The position numbers and the translations under genes were made by a program. Below are positions 46,229-56,001 of a stretch of DNA of 64,000 nt, in pieces. The notes beneath the pieces were generated by a model. That model was not told the DNA's origin. It ran no database searches and saw nothing but the letters and a program-made list of their open reading frames with translations. The stretch lies in NCBI RefSeq assembly GCF_003751085.1, contig NZ_RJJY01000002.1, positions 1,984,001 to 2,048,000 of the forward strand, in the 5' to 3' direction. The stretch comes from Micromonospora sp. Llam0. GTDB lineage: Bacteria > Actinomycetota > Actinomycetes > Mycobacteriales > Micromonosporaceae. The stretch's first letter is position 1, and every line of letters starts with the position of its first letter.

Positions 46229-46552
46229 TCAGAAGGCCGACTCGATCAGCTTGACCAGGTCGCCCTTGGGCCGGGCACCGGCCACCGACTGCACCGGCTC
46301 ACCGGCCTTGAATACGGTGAGCGTGGGAACCGACATCACCCGGTACCGGCGGGCGATCTCCGGGTTCTCGTCGATGTTCAGTTTGACGATCGACACCTTG
46401 TCCCCCATCTCGGTGGCGATCTCCTCGAGCAGCGGTGCGACCTTGCGGCACGGCTGGCACCACTCGGCCCAGAAGTCCACCAGCACCGGCTTGTCGGACA
46501 TGAGTACATCGGTGGCGAAGCTGGCCTCGGTGACCGCTCGGGTAGCTCCCAC
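46229..46552 (-). CDS. trxA: Thioredoxin
   Basis: 107 residues from GTG 46552, which has GGAGGAGGA upstream. Thioredoxin fold: KPVLVDFWAEWCQPCRKVAPLLEEIA, VSIVKLNIDENPEIARRYRVMSVPTLTVFKAGEPV with cis-Pro. The active site is WCQPC rather than the usual WCGPC. Reduced by the TrxB encoded 37 bases upstream in the same operon. Confidence 0.95.
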   Translation of the reverse strand: MGATRAVTEASFATDVLMSDKPVLVDFWAEWCQPCRKVAPLLEEIATEMGDKVSIVKLNIDENPEIARRYRVMSVPTLTVFKAGEPVQSVAGARPKGDLVKLIESAF

Positions 46553-46589
46553 GGAAAATCCTCCTCCTCGACCGCCGGTGCGCCGGCGG

Positions 46590-47546
46590 TCAGACCTCTT
46601 CGAGTGTGGCGAGGTAACGCTCGGCGTCGAGCGCCGCCGCGCAACCGCTGCCGGCAGCGGTGATCGCCTGCTGGTAGGTGTGGTCGACCAGGTCACCGGC
46701 GGCGAACACGCCCGGCACGCTGGTCCGGGTGCTCGGCGAGTCGACCAGCACGTAGCCGTTCTCATCGAGCTCCACCTGGCCGCGGAACATCTCGCTCCGC
46801 GGGTCGTGACCGATCGCGACGAAGACCCCGGTGACGTCGAGGGTCCGGGACTCGCCGGTGTGCGTGTTACGCAGCCGGATTCCGGAGACCTTACCGTCGG
46901 CGCCGAGGATCTCCTCGACGACACTGTTCCACTCCACCCGGATCTTCTCGTTGCCGAGCGCGCGGGCCGCCATGATCTGGCTGGCCCGGAACTCGTCGCG
47001 GCGGTGCACGATGGTCACCGATTCGGCGAACCGGGTGAGAAATGTGGCCTCCTCCATCGCCGAGTCGCCACCGCCGACCACCACGACGTGCTGCCCTCGG
47101 AAGAAGAAGCCGTCACAGGTCGCGCAGGAGGAGACCCCGTGGCCGAGGAACTCCTGCTCACCGGGGACGTTCAAGGGACGCCACGCGGAGCCGGTGGCCA
47201 GGATGACCGCCTTGGCCCGGTAGCCGGTTTCGCCCACGTACACGGTGCTGGCCTCGGTGGTGCCCGGGGTGCCGGTGTCGGCCAACTCGACCCGCGTCAC
47301 GTCGTCGGTGACGAACTCGGCACCGAAGCGCTCGGCCTGCTTGCGGATCGAGTCCATCAACTCCGGACCCATGATGCCGTCGGGGAAGCCCGGGAAGTTC
47401 TCCACCTCGGTGGTGGTCATCAGCGCCCCGCCGGACTGCACCCCCTCGATGACAACTGGGCGCAGGTTGGCGCGTGCGGCGTACACCGCGGCGGTGTAAC
47501 CGGCCGGCCCCGAGCCGATGATGATCAGGTTGCGGACCTCGTCCAC
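46590..47546 (-). CDS. trxB: Thioredoxin-disulfide reductase
   Basis: 318 residues from GTG 47546. FAD motif [29 protein letters not shown], redox-active [19 protein letters not shown] motif [21 protein letters not shown], and the closing FAD segment [34 protein letters not shown]. Transfers electrons from NADPH to the adjacent thioredoxin. Preceded by the anti-sigma gene with a 115-base gap, so it may have its own, SigM-linked promoter. Confidence 0.96.
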   Translation of the reverse strand: MDEVRNLIIIGSGPAGYTAAVYAARANLRPVVIEGVQSGGALMTTTEVENFPGFPDGIMGPELMDSIRKQAERFGAEFVTDDVTRVELADTGTPGTTEASTVYVGETGYRAKAVILATGSAWRPLNVPGEQEFLGHGVSSCATCDGFFFRGQHVVVVGGGDSAMEEATFLTRFAESVTIVHRRDEFRASQIMAARALGNEKIRVEWNSVVEEILGADGKVSGIRLRNTHTGESRTLDVTGVFVAIGHDPRSEMFRGQVELDENGYVLVDSPSTRTSVPGVFAAGDLVDHTYQQAITAAGSGCAAALDAERYLATLEEV

Positions 47547-47661
47547 TGCCGACTCCCAAAGTCTGATTTCTGCCCAACGGCGACCGTTGACCACAACGCC
47601 GCGGAGCCGGTGGGTAATCCCGCTCCGGTGCCGCGTGTCCCACGTCACGCGGCCGGCAGAG

Positions 47662-48609
47662 TCACCCTACCTGTGCCGAGTACCGGGTGTCCGCGCCGGC
47701 CACGGGCGTACCGCAGCCGGTGCCGCTCACCCAGATCCAGCTGGCACCGAAGCTGTCGCTGAACGAGAGGACCAGCGCTGGTTCTCCTTCGAACGCCGCG
47801 AAGTCCACCAGGTCAACGCCGAGGCCGCCGTTGCCGTGCTCGGCGGTCACCGCGGCCACGCAGTCGGCCAGCGCGGCCGGGTCGGCGAGCCTGGCCAGCG
47901 CCGTCGAGGCAGGCGACTCCTGCAGTACGGTGTCCTCGCCGGCCGCCGGTTGCCCCCCGTCGACACCGCTGCGCCCGACGGCCTCGAACGCTGGGACGAT
48001 CGTCGCCCGCTGGTAGTCGGTGCCGCTGGCCAGCAGCCGCGGTGCGGAGGCGTCCATCATCGTGCCCGGCTGGTCATCCTGCCGGGTCTCGGCGCTCTGC
48101 TGGCTTTCGGCGCTGTCGGCACCGTCCGGCGCGCTACCCGCCGTGGTGCTCGAGTCGTCGGCGGACCCGGCACCGAGCAGCTGGCCGACCCCGAGCCCGG
48201 CGAACGCCACGGCGGCCGCCGCGACGGTGATCGGAGCGGCGTACCGCTGCCAGCGGCGGCGCTCCCGCCGTACCCGGGCCGCCGCCAGCGGCACCGGTGC
48301 CGCGACGGTCGCCAGGTCCGGGCTGATGGTCGGGTCCGGGGCCGGCTGCGGTAGCGGCTCGGCAGCCAGGGCGGCGTGCACCCGGTCGGCGACGTCGGGT
48401 GGGATCGGCTCGACGACGCTGCCCCACTCGGCGAGCATCGTCTGGACCAGCTGGGTGGCCTCGACCAGCTCGTCGTGGGCCGCCCGCCAGGACGGCCGCT
48501 CTGAGATCAGCCGGGCCACGGCGACCTCGTCCGGGGTGCCGTCGAGCGCCCCGCCGACGTAGTCGGCGAGCAGCTCTCGATCGACCTCCTGGAACCGGTC
48601 GGCGGTCAC
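47662..48609 (-). CDS. Probable anti-sigma factor for SigM
   Basis: 315 residues from GTG 48609, GTGA overlapping the sigM stop. N-terminal helical domain ([51 protein letters not shown]) fits a sigma-binding domain but lacks the HxxxCxxC zinc motif. One transmembrane helix near residue 130 ([26 protein letters not shown]). The outer part has a low-complexity Ser/Asp/Gln stretch, then a folded domain ending [28 protein letters not shown]. By position it corresponds to RsmA of the mycobacterial sigM locus. Confidence 0.85.
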   Translation of the reverse strand: MTADRFQEVDRELLADYVGGALDGTPDEVAVARLISERPSWRAAHDELVEATQLVQTMLAEWGSVVEPIPPDVADRVHAALAAEPLPQPAPDPTISPDLATVAAPVPLAAARVRRERRRWQRYAAPITVAAAAVAFAGLGVGQLLGAGSADDSSTTAGSAPDGADSAESQQSAETRQDDQPGTMMDASAPRLLASGTDYQRATIVPAFEAVGRSGVDGGQPAAGEDTVLQESPASTALARLADPAALADCVAAVTAEHGNGGLGVDLVDFAAFEGEPALVLSFSDSFGASWIWVSGTGCGTPVAGADTRYSAQVG

Positions 48610-49298
48610 CGTTCCTCCTTGCCACCGTCGCCACGTGCGGACCCTGATGGGACGTCGTCGAGCCGCTGCGGGTTCCGTGGGGTGAGCGACGACACCTGGG
48701 CGCGTGGCGGTGCCACCTGCGCGTTCGCCCGCTGCGGCCGCAGATGCCCGAGAAGCCCGGCCAGCCGGGCCCGCCCCCGGGCGCAGCGGCTCTTCACCGT
48801 GCCCTCGGCGACGCCGAGCATCACCGCCGCGTCGGCGACCGGGTAGCCCTGCACGTCGACCAGGATCAGCGCGGCCCGCTGTTCCGCCGGCAGCTCGGCC
48901 AGCGCCTGGCGAACGACCAGCGCGGTGTCGTGATCGACCGGGGGTGCCGCCGGCTCGGTGCCGCGTACGCCGTCGTCGTCCCGGCCACCGTCGGGCAGCG
49001 GCACCGTGGGGTGGGATTTGCGGCGGCGCACCCGGTCCAGGCACGCGTTGACCACGACCCGGTGCAGCCAGGTGGTGACCGCCGCGTCGCCCCGGAACCG
49101 GGCGGCCGCGCGGTGCGCCGACAGCAGCGCGTCCTGCAGCGCGTCGGCGGCCTCCTCGCGGTCGCTGAGCGTACGCAGGGCAACCGCCCAGAGCCGGTCC
49201 TGGTGCCGCCGTACCAACTCGCCGAACGCCTCCGGGTCGCCGTCGACGTGTGCCCGGAGCAGTTCCTCGTCGCCGAGGTCGGCCCGGCGTCCGGTCAT
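48606..49298 (-). CDS. sigM: ECF RNA polymerase sigma factor SigM
   Basis: 230 residues from ATG 49298. Region 2: LLRAHVDGDPEAFGELVRRHQDRLWAVALRTLSDREEAADALQDALLSAHRAAARFRGDAAVTTWLHRVVVNACLDRVRRRK. Region 4: ALAELPAEQRAALILVDVQGYPVADAAVMLGVAEGTVKSRCARGRARLAGLLG. Identified as SigM by family and by conserved position between murJ and the trxBA pair. ATGA overlap with the pseudokinase gene upstream and GTGA overlap with the anti-sigma gene. Confidence 0.92.
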   Translation of the reverse strand: MTGRRADLGDEELLRAHVDGDPEAFGELVRRHQDRLWAVALRTLSDREEAADALQDALLSAHRAAARFRGDAAVTTWLHRVVVNACLDRVRRRKSHPTVPLPDGGRDDDGVRGTEPAAPPVDHDTALVVRQALAELPAEQRAALILVDVQGYPVADAAVMLGVAEGTVKSRCARGRARLAGLLGHLRPQRANAQVAPPRAQVSSLTPRNPQRLDDVPSGSARGDGGKEER

Positions 49299-50833
49299 GG
49301 CCCCTCGACCGTGATCTCCTGAACGCCGATCTGGTACTTGTCGTTGCCGATCGGAGGCAGCTTGGTGATCCACACCAGGAGGTACTGGTAGGTCTCGTCG
49401 GGCGAGAACCCGCTGAAGGTGAGGGTCGCACCGTCGGCGTTCTCGAATCGGGCGCCGATCCGGTCGGTGAACGTCTCGAGGATCTCGTCGTCGCCTTCCC
49501 GGGTCGCTCCCGGGTCGTCCGGACCGGCCAGCAGCTCGGCGGTGGCACCGGACGCGGAGAGCTCGACCTTCACGCTGGTGACCGCCCGTGGCTCCTGCAG
49601 GTCGATCAGCACCCCCATGCCCCGCTTCAGGTTGCCGAAGTTGGGGTTGCGCTCGTAGGCGTCGGTCTCCCAGCCGGTGCTGGTGTCGCCGTCGACGGCG
49701 GCCTCCGCTCCGTCGAGCTCGTCGCGGGCACCGTCGGCGTCGACGATGCGGACCTGGTCGCCGGAGAGGGCGATCGGCTGTGGCTGGGCGGGGGCACTGG
49801 TCTCGGTGGGGCCCGGGGTCGAGGTCACCTGGGTCTGCGGCGGTGTCGGCTGACCGTCCTCGCCGTCACCGCCGTTGCCGAGCGCGCTGATCCCGAAATA
49901 CAGCCCGGTCACCGCGATGACCAGCAGGCCGGCGACACCGGCGGCGATCTTGCGGCGGGACGCCAGTGGGGTGCCGGTCGGCTCGTCGTCGGCCGCCGAG
50001 AACCGCAGCGGCCCGACGCTGTCGAGGTAGTGCTCCTCGGTGCTGGCGTCGAGCCGGCCCAGCTCGGCGGCGAGCACCTCGGAGGTGGGCAGCGCGAGCC
50101 GCGGGTCGAGCAGGTCCATGGTCAGGTCGTCGAGGTACGCCGGCACCCCGGAGCGCACCTGGCGGGGGGCGGCGACCGCCCCGGTCGCGTCCCGGACCGC
50201 GTCCGGCAGCGCGGTGCTGCCGGCCTCGTGCTGCGGCCAGTGTCCGGTCATCGCGAAGTAGAGCACTCCGCCGATCGCCCGGATGTCGGTTTCGTAGGTG
50301 TCGGAGCTGTCGGCCCGCGCGTCGGCCAGCACCACCCGGCCGTCGTGGCCGATCATCACCGTGCCGGGGTGGATGTTGCCGTGCACCATGCCGGTGGCGT
50401 GCACCGCAGCGATGGCGGAGGCGACCGAGTGGGCGATCATGGTGGCCCGGGCCGCGTCCAACGGACCGCCGGTGGCGATCACCTCGCGCAGCGAGTCACC
50501 CTCAACCCACTCGCGGACCACGTAGGCCCGCTGCCCCTCGTCGATGGCGTCGTAGACGCCGACCAGATTGGAGTGGATGACCCGACTGGCCCGTACCGCG
50601 GCCTGCAGCATCTCCATGGCGGAATCGCCACCGGGGTAGCGCAGCACCACCGCGACCGGACGGCGCAGCACCACGTCGACCCCACGCCAGACCTGCCGGC
50701 CCGCACTGTCGTTGTTGACGTGCTGAGCCAGCTGGTATCGCTCGGCGAGGATCTCGCCGGCGGAGGGCGCATCGAAGGCCATCATCGGCGGACTGACCTC
50801 GTCCGCCTCTTGGCCTTCGCCGACCTGGGTCAC
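49295..50833 (-). CDS. Membrane pseudokinase associated with MurJ
   Basis: 512 residues from GTG 50833, with GGGAGGACG upstream. Residues 30-285 have a protein-kinase fold (GEILAERYQLAQHV, EMLQAAVRASRVIHSNLVGVYDAIDEGQRAYVVREWVEGDSL), but the catalytic residues are missing: the HRD motif reads HGNIHP, the DFG position reads LADARAD, and VAVVLR replaces VAIK. A transmembrane helix (IAAGVAGLLVIAVTGLYFGISAL) near 315 is followed by a linker and an outer discoidin-like beta domain (GWETDAYERNPNFGNLKRGMGVLIDLQEP). Mycobacterial MviN carries a similar pseudokinase at its C-terminus; here it is a separate gene next to murJ. Confidence 0.88.
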   Translation of the reverse strand: MTQVGEGQEADEVSPPMMAFDAPSAGEILAERYQLAQHVNNDSAGRQVWRGVDVVLRRPVAVVLRYPGGDSAMEMLQAAVRASRVIHSNLVGVYDAIDEGQRAYVVREWVEGDSLREVIATGGPLDAARATMIAHSVASAIAAVHATGMVHGNIHPGTVMIGHDGRVVLADARADSSDTYETDIRAIGGVLYFAMTGHWPQHEAGSTALPDAVRDATGAVAAPRQVRSGVPAYLDDLTMDLLDPRLALPTSEVLAAELGRLDASTEEHYLDSVGPLRFSAADDEPTGTPLASRRKIAAGVAGLLVIAVTGLYFGISALGNGGDGEDGQPTPPQTQVTSTPGPTETSAPAQPQPIALSGDQVRIVDADGARDELDGAEAAVDGDTSTGWETDAYERNPNFGNLKRGMGVLIDLQEPRAVTSVKVELSASGATAELLAGPDDPGATREGDDEILETFTDRIGARFENADGATLTFSGFSPDETYQYLLVWITKLPPIGNDKYQIGVQEITVEGP

Positions 50834-51430
50834 CCGTCCTCCCTGTTGATCGTCTCGGTCGAACCCTGGTGCTGGTCGTCCGGTGTTCTGCCGGTTGTCC
50901 GGTTGTCCTGCTGATTGCTCATTGTCGTGCTGGTCGTCATGCGGCCGGCACCGGCCGGCCGGCATCGGCGGGACGCCAGCGTTCGCGGCCCGGTGTCGCA
51001 CGTATCCGTCCAGAACGACCTTACCTGCGTTGCGGCAACACCAACATGTCAGCTTCCCGCAGCTCTCGCAATGCCGACCGGGGGTCGACCTGCCGTCGGG
51101 CGGACCCACGCCGACCGGATCCGGTCACTGCCGCCCTGCCCGTGCGGCCAGCCGCACGCCCGGCCGGTGAGTAGCTATCGGGCGTGGCACTGGCCCGGAC
51201 GCATAACCTCCATCGCAAATATACGTTGTACCGCCCGGGTGCCGCTCCCAGCCCGCCGCGACAGCGAACCAAGACCGCCTGCCCGACAGCCCACCGCGAC
51301 CGGGGCCACCGAGACTCCGACACCGCCCGTAACGAGGATCCTGGTTCTGAGTTATCCACAGGCGCTGACCTGGTGTCGAGCGTGTCCAACCCGGTTATCC
51401 ACAGGTCAATCCACAGGCTGATCTCGCCAG
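50834..51430. other. Intergenic region with DnaA-box cluster before pseudokinase gene
   Basis: 597 bases without a gene. At its murJ end lie TTATCCACA 51352-51360, TTATCCACA 51395-51403 and CAATCCACA 51407-51415, all in the same orientation. An AT-richer stretch, 51206-51233, may hold the promoter of the minus-strand sigM operon. Small frames here have no ribosome binding site. Confidence 0.55.
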
Positions 51431-53212
51431 TCAGCGGCCGAGGCGACGGCGCACCATCGCCAGCACGTCGACGATCTCGCGGATCCGCAGGACCACCGCC
51501 AACCCGAGGTAGACCAGCCCGACGGCGGCACCGCCGACCACGAGCTGCAGGATCGCCAACGGCTGGCTCGGCGTGTCGCCACCGGGCAGCAGCGTGACGA
51601 CCAGCCACCCGGCCAGGGCGGCGCCGCCGGCAGCCAGCGCCACCTTGCCGAAGGTGACCATGATGCCGCCGAACCCGATCCGACCGACCCTGCGACGCAG
51701 CAACCAGGCCGACAGCACCGCCGCCGCCAGGTACGAGACCCCGTTGCCGATCATCAGGCCGGCCGCCGCGAACTGTACCGACAGGGCGACGAACAACCCG
51801 ATCTGGACGAGAATCCGCAGCGCCACCACCGGGATGTTGATCAACGCCGGGGTGCGGGTGTCCGGCAGGGCGTAGAAGCCGAAGGTGAACAACTGACTGA
51901 CCGCGAACGGCACCAGGGCGACCGCCGCCGCCAGCAGCACCACGGCGGTGGCGTCGGCGGCTTCGGTGTCGAACGCGCCGTACCGGAACAGGGCGAAGGA
52001 AACCGGGGTGGCCAGCACCGCGTAACAGACGGCGATCGGCGCGAGCACTGCGGTCACCGTCCGGGTGCCGCGCGCCAGGTCGACGGCCATGTCCGAGTAG
52101 CGGCCGTCGGCGGCGGCCGAGCTCATCCGCGGCATCAGCGCGGTGATCACCGAGACGGCGACGATGCCGTGCGCCATCATCAACAGCAGGAACACGTTGT
52201 TGTAGATCAGCGGGCCGGCTTCGTCCTCGTCGCCCGCCCGGTTCAGCAGGTTGAACACCACCACCAGGCCGAGTTGGCTGACCGCCACGTAGCAGAACAT
52301 CCAGACCCCGAGCCGACCCAGTTCGGCGAGGCCCAATTGGCGGAAGTCGAACCGCCAGCGCCACCGGAAACCGACCTTGCGCAGCGCCGGGACCAGACCG
52401 GCGGCCTGCACCACCACGCCGAGCAGGGTGCCGCCGCCGAGCAGCACGATCCGGCCGGGGGTCATCTCGTCCGGTTCGATGATCCGGGCGCCGAAGATCG
52501 CGATGTACGTGCCCAGGGTGGCGATCACCACCAGGTTGTTGAGGATCGGCGCCCACATCGGGGCCGCGAAGTGCCCCCGGGTGTTCAACAACGCGCTGAC
52601 CAGCGCCGACAACCCGGTGAAGAAGATCATCGGCAACATCAGGTACGACAGCAGAGTGACCAGGTCACGGAACTCCTCCGTGGTGCGGTCACTGGAGTAG
52701 AGCAGCGTCAGCAGCGGCGCTGCGGCCATCGCGACCAGGGTGGCGACGGCCAGCGCCAGCACCGCCAGCGACAGCAGCCGCTGCGCGTACGCCTGACCCC
52801 GGTCCGGGTCCGACTTGCGTCGGCGCACCAGCACCGGCACCAGGACGCTGGTCAGGATCCCGCCGAGCAGGAACTCGTAGACCATGCCGGGGAAGATCTG
52901 CGCCGTGGTGTAGGCGTTGCCGACCAGCGATCCGCCGAGCGCCGCCGCCAGCACCAGGGTCCGCAGAAAGCCGGTGCCCCGGCTGACCAGGCTGCCCAGC
53001 GCCATGACCGCGCTGTTGGTGGCGGCGCTGCCGCCCTCCTGCGGCTCCTGCACCGCCGGGTCCGGCATGGCCGCCGGCGGCTCGGACGGTGGCGCGGTCG
53101 ACTCCACCACCGGCTGGCCGCCCGGTCCGACGGAGATCAGCGTGGCGCCGTCCGGCTCCGGGCCGCCCCGACCGGGGTCGGCGTTCGTGCTCCGGTACAA
53201 CCCGCCACTCAT
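51431..53212 (-). CDS. murJ: Lipid II flippase MurJ
   Basis: 593 residues. A disordered N-terminal 65 residues is followed by 14 or so membrane helices of the MviN/MurJ type, with SLVSRGTGFLRTLVLAAALG, TAQIFPGMVYEFLLGGILTSVLVPVLVRR and FTFGFYALPDTRTPALINIPVVALRI. It flips lipid II across the membrane. Lacks the C-terminal pseudokinase extension seen in mycobacteria, which is the neighbouring gene here. Confidence 0.94.
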   Translation of the reverse strand: MSGGLYRSTNADPGRGGPEPDGATLISVGPGGQPVVESTAPPSEPPAAMPDPAVQEPQEGGSAATNSAVMALGSLVSRGTGFLRTLVLAAALGGSLVGNAYTTAQIFPGMVYEFLLGGILTSVLVPVLVRRRKSDPDRGQAYAQRLLSLAVLALAVATLVAMAAAPLLTLLYSSDRTTEEFRDLVTLLSYLMLPMIFFTGLSALVSALLNTRGHFAAPMWAPILNNLVVIATLGTYIAIFGARIIEPDEMTPGRIVLLGGGTLLGVVVQAAGLVPALRKVGFRWRWRFDFRQLGLAELGRLGVWMFCYVAVSQLGLVVVFNLLNRAGDEDEAGPLIYNNVFLLLMMAHGIVAVSVITALMPRMSSAAADGRYSDMAVDLARGTRTVTAVLAPIAVCYAVLATPVSFALFRYGAFDTEAADATAVVLLAAAVALVPFAVSQLFTFGFYALPDTRTPALINIPVVALRILVQIGLFVALSVQFAAAGLMIGNGVSYLAAAVLSAWLLRRRVGRIGFGGIMVTFGKVALAAGGAALAGWLVVTLLPGGDTPSQPLAILQLVVGGAAVGLVYLGLAVVLRIREIVDVLAMVRRRLGR

Positions 53213-53267
53213 CGGACCTCCACCCCGCCGGTACGCCGGAACCGCCGCGCCGGACGCAGGCTCGAGC

Positions 53268-54323
53268 CTATCGGCCGTCGTCTTCGGCCGGGACGATGCC
53301 CGACAGTGCGTCGACCACCCAGGCGGCCTCGGCCGGCACCACCGGCTCGGTCAGCGCGTCCAGCACGGTCGGATGGTCACAGCCGGCGTCGGCCAGCGCC
53401 CGACCGAGCACCGGCACCGCCGTCAGGTCGCCGGTGTCGCGGGCCTGCCGGGCCAGTTCGGCGACGGCCGGGGTACGCCACGGAGTGTCGAGCAGCCGGC
53501 GGTGCCGGGCCGCCGCCCGGCGTACCAACTCGGTGACCTCGTCGAACGGAAAGGACTCGGCACCGAGGACGCGGGCCGGTGCGCCGGGGCCGTCCGGCTG
53601 CCCGGCGGCCACCCAGCCCCAGCCGGCGGCGTACCGCCAGTGCGTCCGGGCACCATGGTCGAGATGGTCGCGCACCTGCCGGGCCACCGACTCGTCGTCG
53701 AGGATCCGGGGGTCGACCGTGGCCGGTGCCGGCCACCAGGACGGGTCGGCGAACAGCTCCAGCGGCGGCTGCACCGGACCCGGCGTCGCCCCGGCCGCCG
53801 CGTCGGCACCGTCCGGGCCGCCCGCCGGGCCGTCGCCAGTGGTCGCTCGGCCATCAGCTGCCGCCCGGCCGTCGGTGACCGGCGGGTCGTCACGGCGTAG
53901 CGCGCGCAGTGCGGTGGCCAGCATGGCGGCGGACCGGTCCGCCTCCGCCGGGTCACCGGCCGGTGGTGCGTACCGGTGCAGCAGCGCCACCAGCAGACCG
54001 GGATGCGGCCACGCCGGATCGTCCAGGGCGAGCAGCCGGCCGATCAGGTCCAGCTCCGCCCAGCGCAGCACCGCCGCGTACGGCCGGCCCGGATCCAGCC
54101 GGGCCAGCGGCAACGGCTCGGTCGCCGCCGGCTGGCGCAGGCCGAGCAGGCATTCGCCGTACCCGAGATCGATCTCCAGCACCAGGCCGTAGCCGTCGGC
54201 GACGGGCAGCACCACCCGGGTCTGCGCGTGATGGGCCGGTGCGGGTTCGTCCACCGGCGGCAGGTACGCCGCCCAGAAGGCCGGATCGGTGGTCAGGCTG
54301 GCCAGCGGCTCGGGAATCGGCAC
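53268..54323 (-). CDS. Conserved hypothetical protein
   Basis: 351 residues from GTG 54323. It is acidic, Pro/Ala/Asp-rich, without signal peptide or membrane segment. The first 120 residues look like an immunity-type or SUKH-like alpha/beta fold (PLASLTTDPAFWAAYLPPV, GYGLVLEIDLGYGECLLGLRQP, YAAVLRWAELDLIGRLLAL), then a disordered linker near 150-185 and a helical C-terminus (ILDDESVARQVRDHLDHGARTHWRYAAGWGWV). I do not recognise the family. It stands where other actinobacteria have a NUDIX gene and a large membrane protein between pcnA and murJ. Confidence 0.65.
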   Translation of the reverse strand: MPIPEPLASLTTDPAFWAAYLPPVDEPAPAHHAQTRVVLPVADGYGLVLEIDLGYGECLLGLRQPAATEPLPLARLDPGRPYAAVLRWAELDLIGRLLALDDPAWPHPGLLVALLHRYAPPAGDPAEADRSAAMLATALRALRRDDPPVTDGRAAADGRATTGDGPAGGPDGADAAAGATPGPVQPPLELFADPSWWPAPATVDPRILDDESVARQVRDHLDHGARTHWRYAAGWGWVAAGQPDGPGAPARVLGAESFPFDEVTELVRRAAARHRRLLDTPWRTPAVAELARQARDTGDLTAVPVLGRALADAGCDHPTVLDALTEPVVPAEAAWVVDALSGIVPAEDDGR

Positions 54324-54382
54324 GGTGACTCATCCTGCCCGGCGGGGGCGGCGACGGCCACAGCGGCTAGTCTGGCGATCCC

Positions 54383-55873
54383 ATGTCCGAAACCTCCGCG
54401 CCTCGCGCCACCGCCGAGTCGCCCACTGCGGCGACTCCGGGCGATCTGACCGCCGTGCAACGCAACGCCGTCGCCGAACTGCTCCGGGTCTCCCCGGTCG
54501 CCGACGAGCTCGGCAACCGGTTCGCCGCCGCCGGCCACGAGCTGCACCTGGTCGGCGGCTCGGTCCGCGACGCGCTGCTCGGCCGGCTCGGCAGCGACCT
54601 GGACTTCTGCACCGACGCCCACCCGGACCAGACCCTGGCGGTGCTCAAAGGCTGGGCGGAAGCGATCTGGGAGACCGGCCGCGAGTTCGGCACCATCGGT
54701 GCCCGCCGGGGTGGGCTGACCCTGGAGATCACCACCTACCGGGCGGAGGCCTACGACGGGGTGACCCGTAACCCGGTGGTCGCCTACGGCACCAGTCTCG
54801 CCGACGACCTGCGGCGGCGCGACTTCACCATCAACGCGATGGCGGTCAGCCTGCCCGAGCACCGGTTCACCGATCCGTACGGCGGGGTCAGCGATCTGGC
54901 CGCGAAGATCATCCGGACCCCGGGGACGCCGCAGGACTCGTTCGGCGACGACCCGCTGCGGATGCTACGGGCCGCCCGGTTCGCCGCCCAGCTGCGGTTC
55001 GCCGTGCATCCGGACGTCCGTGCGGCGATGGCCGCGATGGCGGCCGACCTGGACCGGATCACCGCCGAGCGGATCCGGGACGAGTTCAGCAAGCTGCTGT
55101 GCGGCGCCGACCCGGTCGCCGGACTGCGGCTGCTGGTCGATTCCGGGCTGGCCGACCGGTTCCTGCCGGAGCTGTCCGGGCTGCGGCTGGAGATCGACGA
55201 GCACGCGCAGCACAAGGACGTGTACGAACACACGCTGACCGTGGTGAGCAACGCCGTCCGGCTGGAGAGCGACGGCTGCGACTTCGTCCTGCGGATGGCG
55301 GCGCTGATGCACGACGTCGGCAAGCCGGCGACCAAGGCGGTCGGGTCGGACGGCCGGGTCAGCTTCCACCACCACGAGGTGGTCGGTGCCCGGATGACCC
55401 GGCACCGGATGAAGGCGCTGCGCTACCCCAAGGAGGTCACCACCCAGGTGGCCAAGCTGGTCGGCCTGCACCTGCGGTTCTACGGGTACGGCCGGGGCGA
55501 GTGGACCGACTCGGCGGTCCGCCGCTACGTCACCGACGCCGAGGACCTGCTGCCCCGACTGCACAAACTGACCCGGTCCGACTGCACCACCCGCAACCGG
55601 CGCAAGGCCGCCGCGCTGGCCGCCGACTACGACGCGCTGGAGGAGCGGATCGCCCGGCTTCAGGCCGAGGAGGATCTGGCCCGGGTCCGGCCGGACCTGG
55701 ACGGCAACGCGATCATGGAACTGCTCGGCGTACCGCCGGGACCGGTCGTCGGCCGGGCCTGGCGGCACCTCAAGGAGACCCGTCTGGAGCGCGGCCCGCT
55801 GGACCGCGACGAGGCCGAGGCGGAGCTGCTCCGGTGGGCACGGGCCGAAGGGATCCTGCCCGACGCCGGTTAG
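54383..55873 (+). CDS. CCA tRNA nucleotidyltransferase with HD domain
   Basis: 496 residues. Head and nucleotidyltransferase motif AGHELHLVGGSVRDALLGRLGSDLDFCTDA (GSxxDxD type), RRDFTINAMAVSL, GDDPLRMLRAARFAAQLRF, then an HD domain (DVYEHTLTVVSNAV, LRMAALMHDVGKPATK, VSFHHHEVVGARMTRH). Adds or repairs the tRNA 3' CCA. Corresponds to PcnA near the mycobacterial origin. Confidence 0.95.
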   Translation: MSETSAPRATAESPTAATPGDLTAVQRNAVAELLRVSPVADELGNRFAAAGHELHLVGGSVRDALLGRLGSDLDFCTDAHPDQTLAVLKGWAEAIWETGREFGTIGARRGGLTLEITTYRAEAYDGVTRNPVVAYGTSLADDLRRRDFTINAMAVSLPEHRFTDPYGGVSDLAAKIIRTPGTPQDSFGDDPLRMLRAARFAAQLRFAVHPDVRAAMAAMAADLDRITAERIRDEFSKLLCGADPVAGLRLLVDSGLADRFLPELSGLRLEIDEHAQHKDVYEHTLTVVSNAVRLESDGCDFVLRMAALMHDVGKPATKAVGSDGRVSFHHHEVVGARMTRHRMKALRYPKEVTTQVAKLVGLHLRFYGYGRGEWTDSAVRRYVTDAEDLLPRLHKLTRSDCTTRNRRKAAALAADYDALEERIARLQAEEDLARVRPDLDGNAIMELLGVPPGPVVGRAWRHLKETRLERGPLDRDEAEAELLRWARAEGILPDAG

Positions 55874-56001
55874 CCACCCGCCGCGCCCGAACCGGTGGTT
55901 ACCGGGCGTTGTGCCGCTCGACTACCGTCGCAGGACGGACGGTGCGGCGATCTTGCTGGCGGTCGCGCGCCACCGACAGCTGATCAACCGGGAGGGCCCA
56001 G

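Noticed and set aside
50834-51109. Cys-rich extension of the pseudokinase (CESCGKLTCWCC)
   Set aside because: Tempting as a zinc finger, but it lies upstream of a GTG with a good ribosome binding site and is not part of the kinase-like protein.
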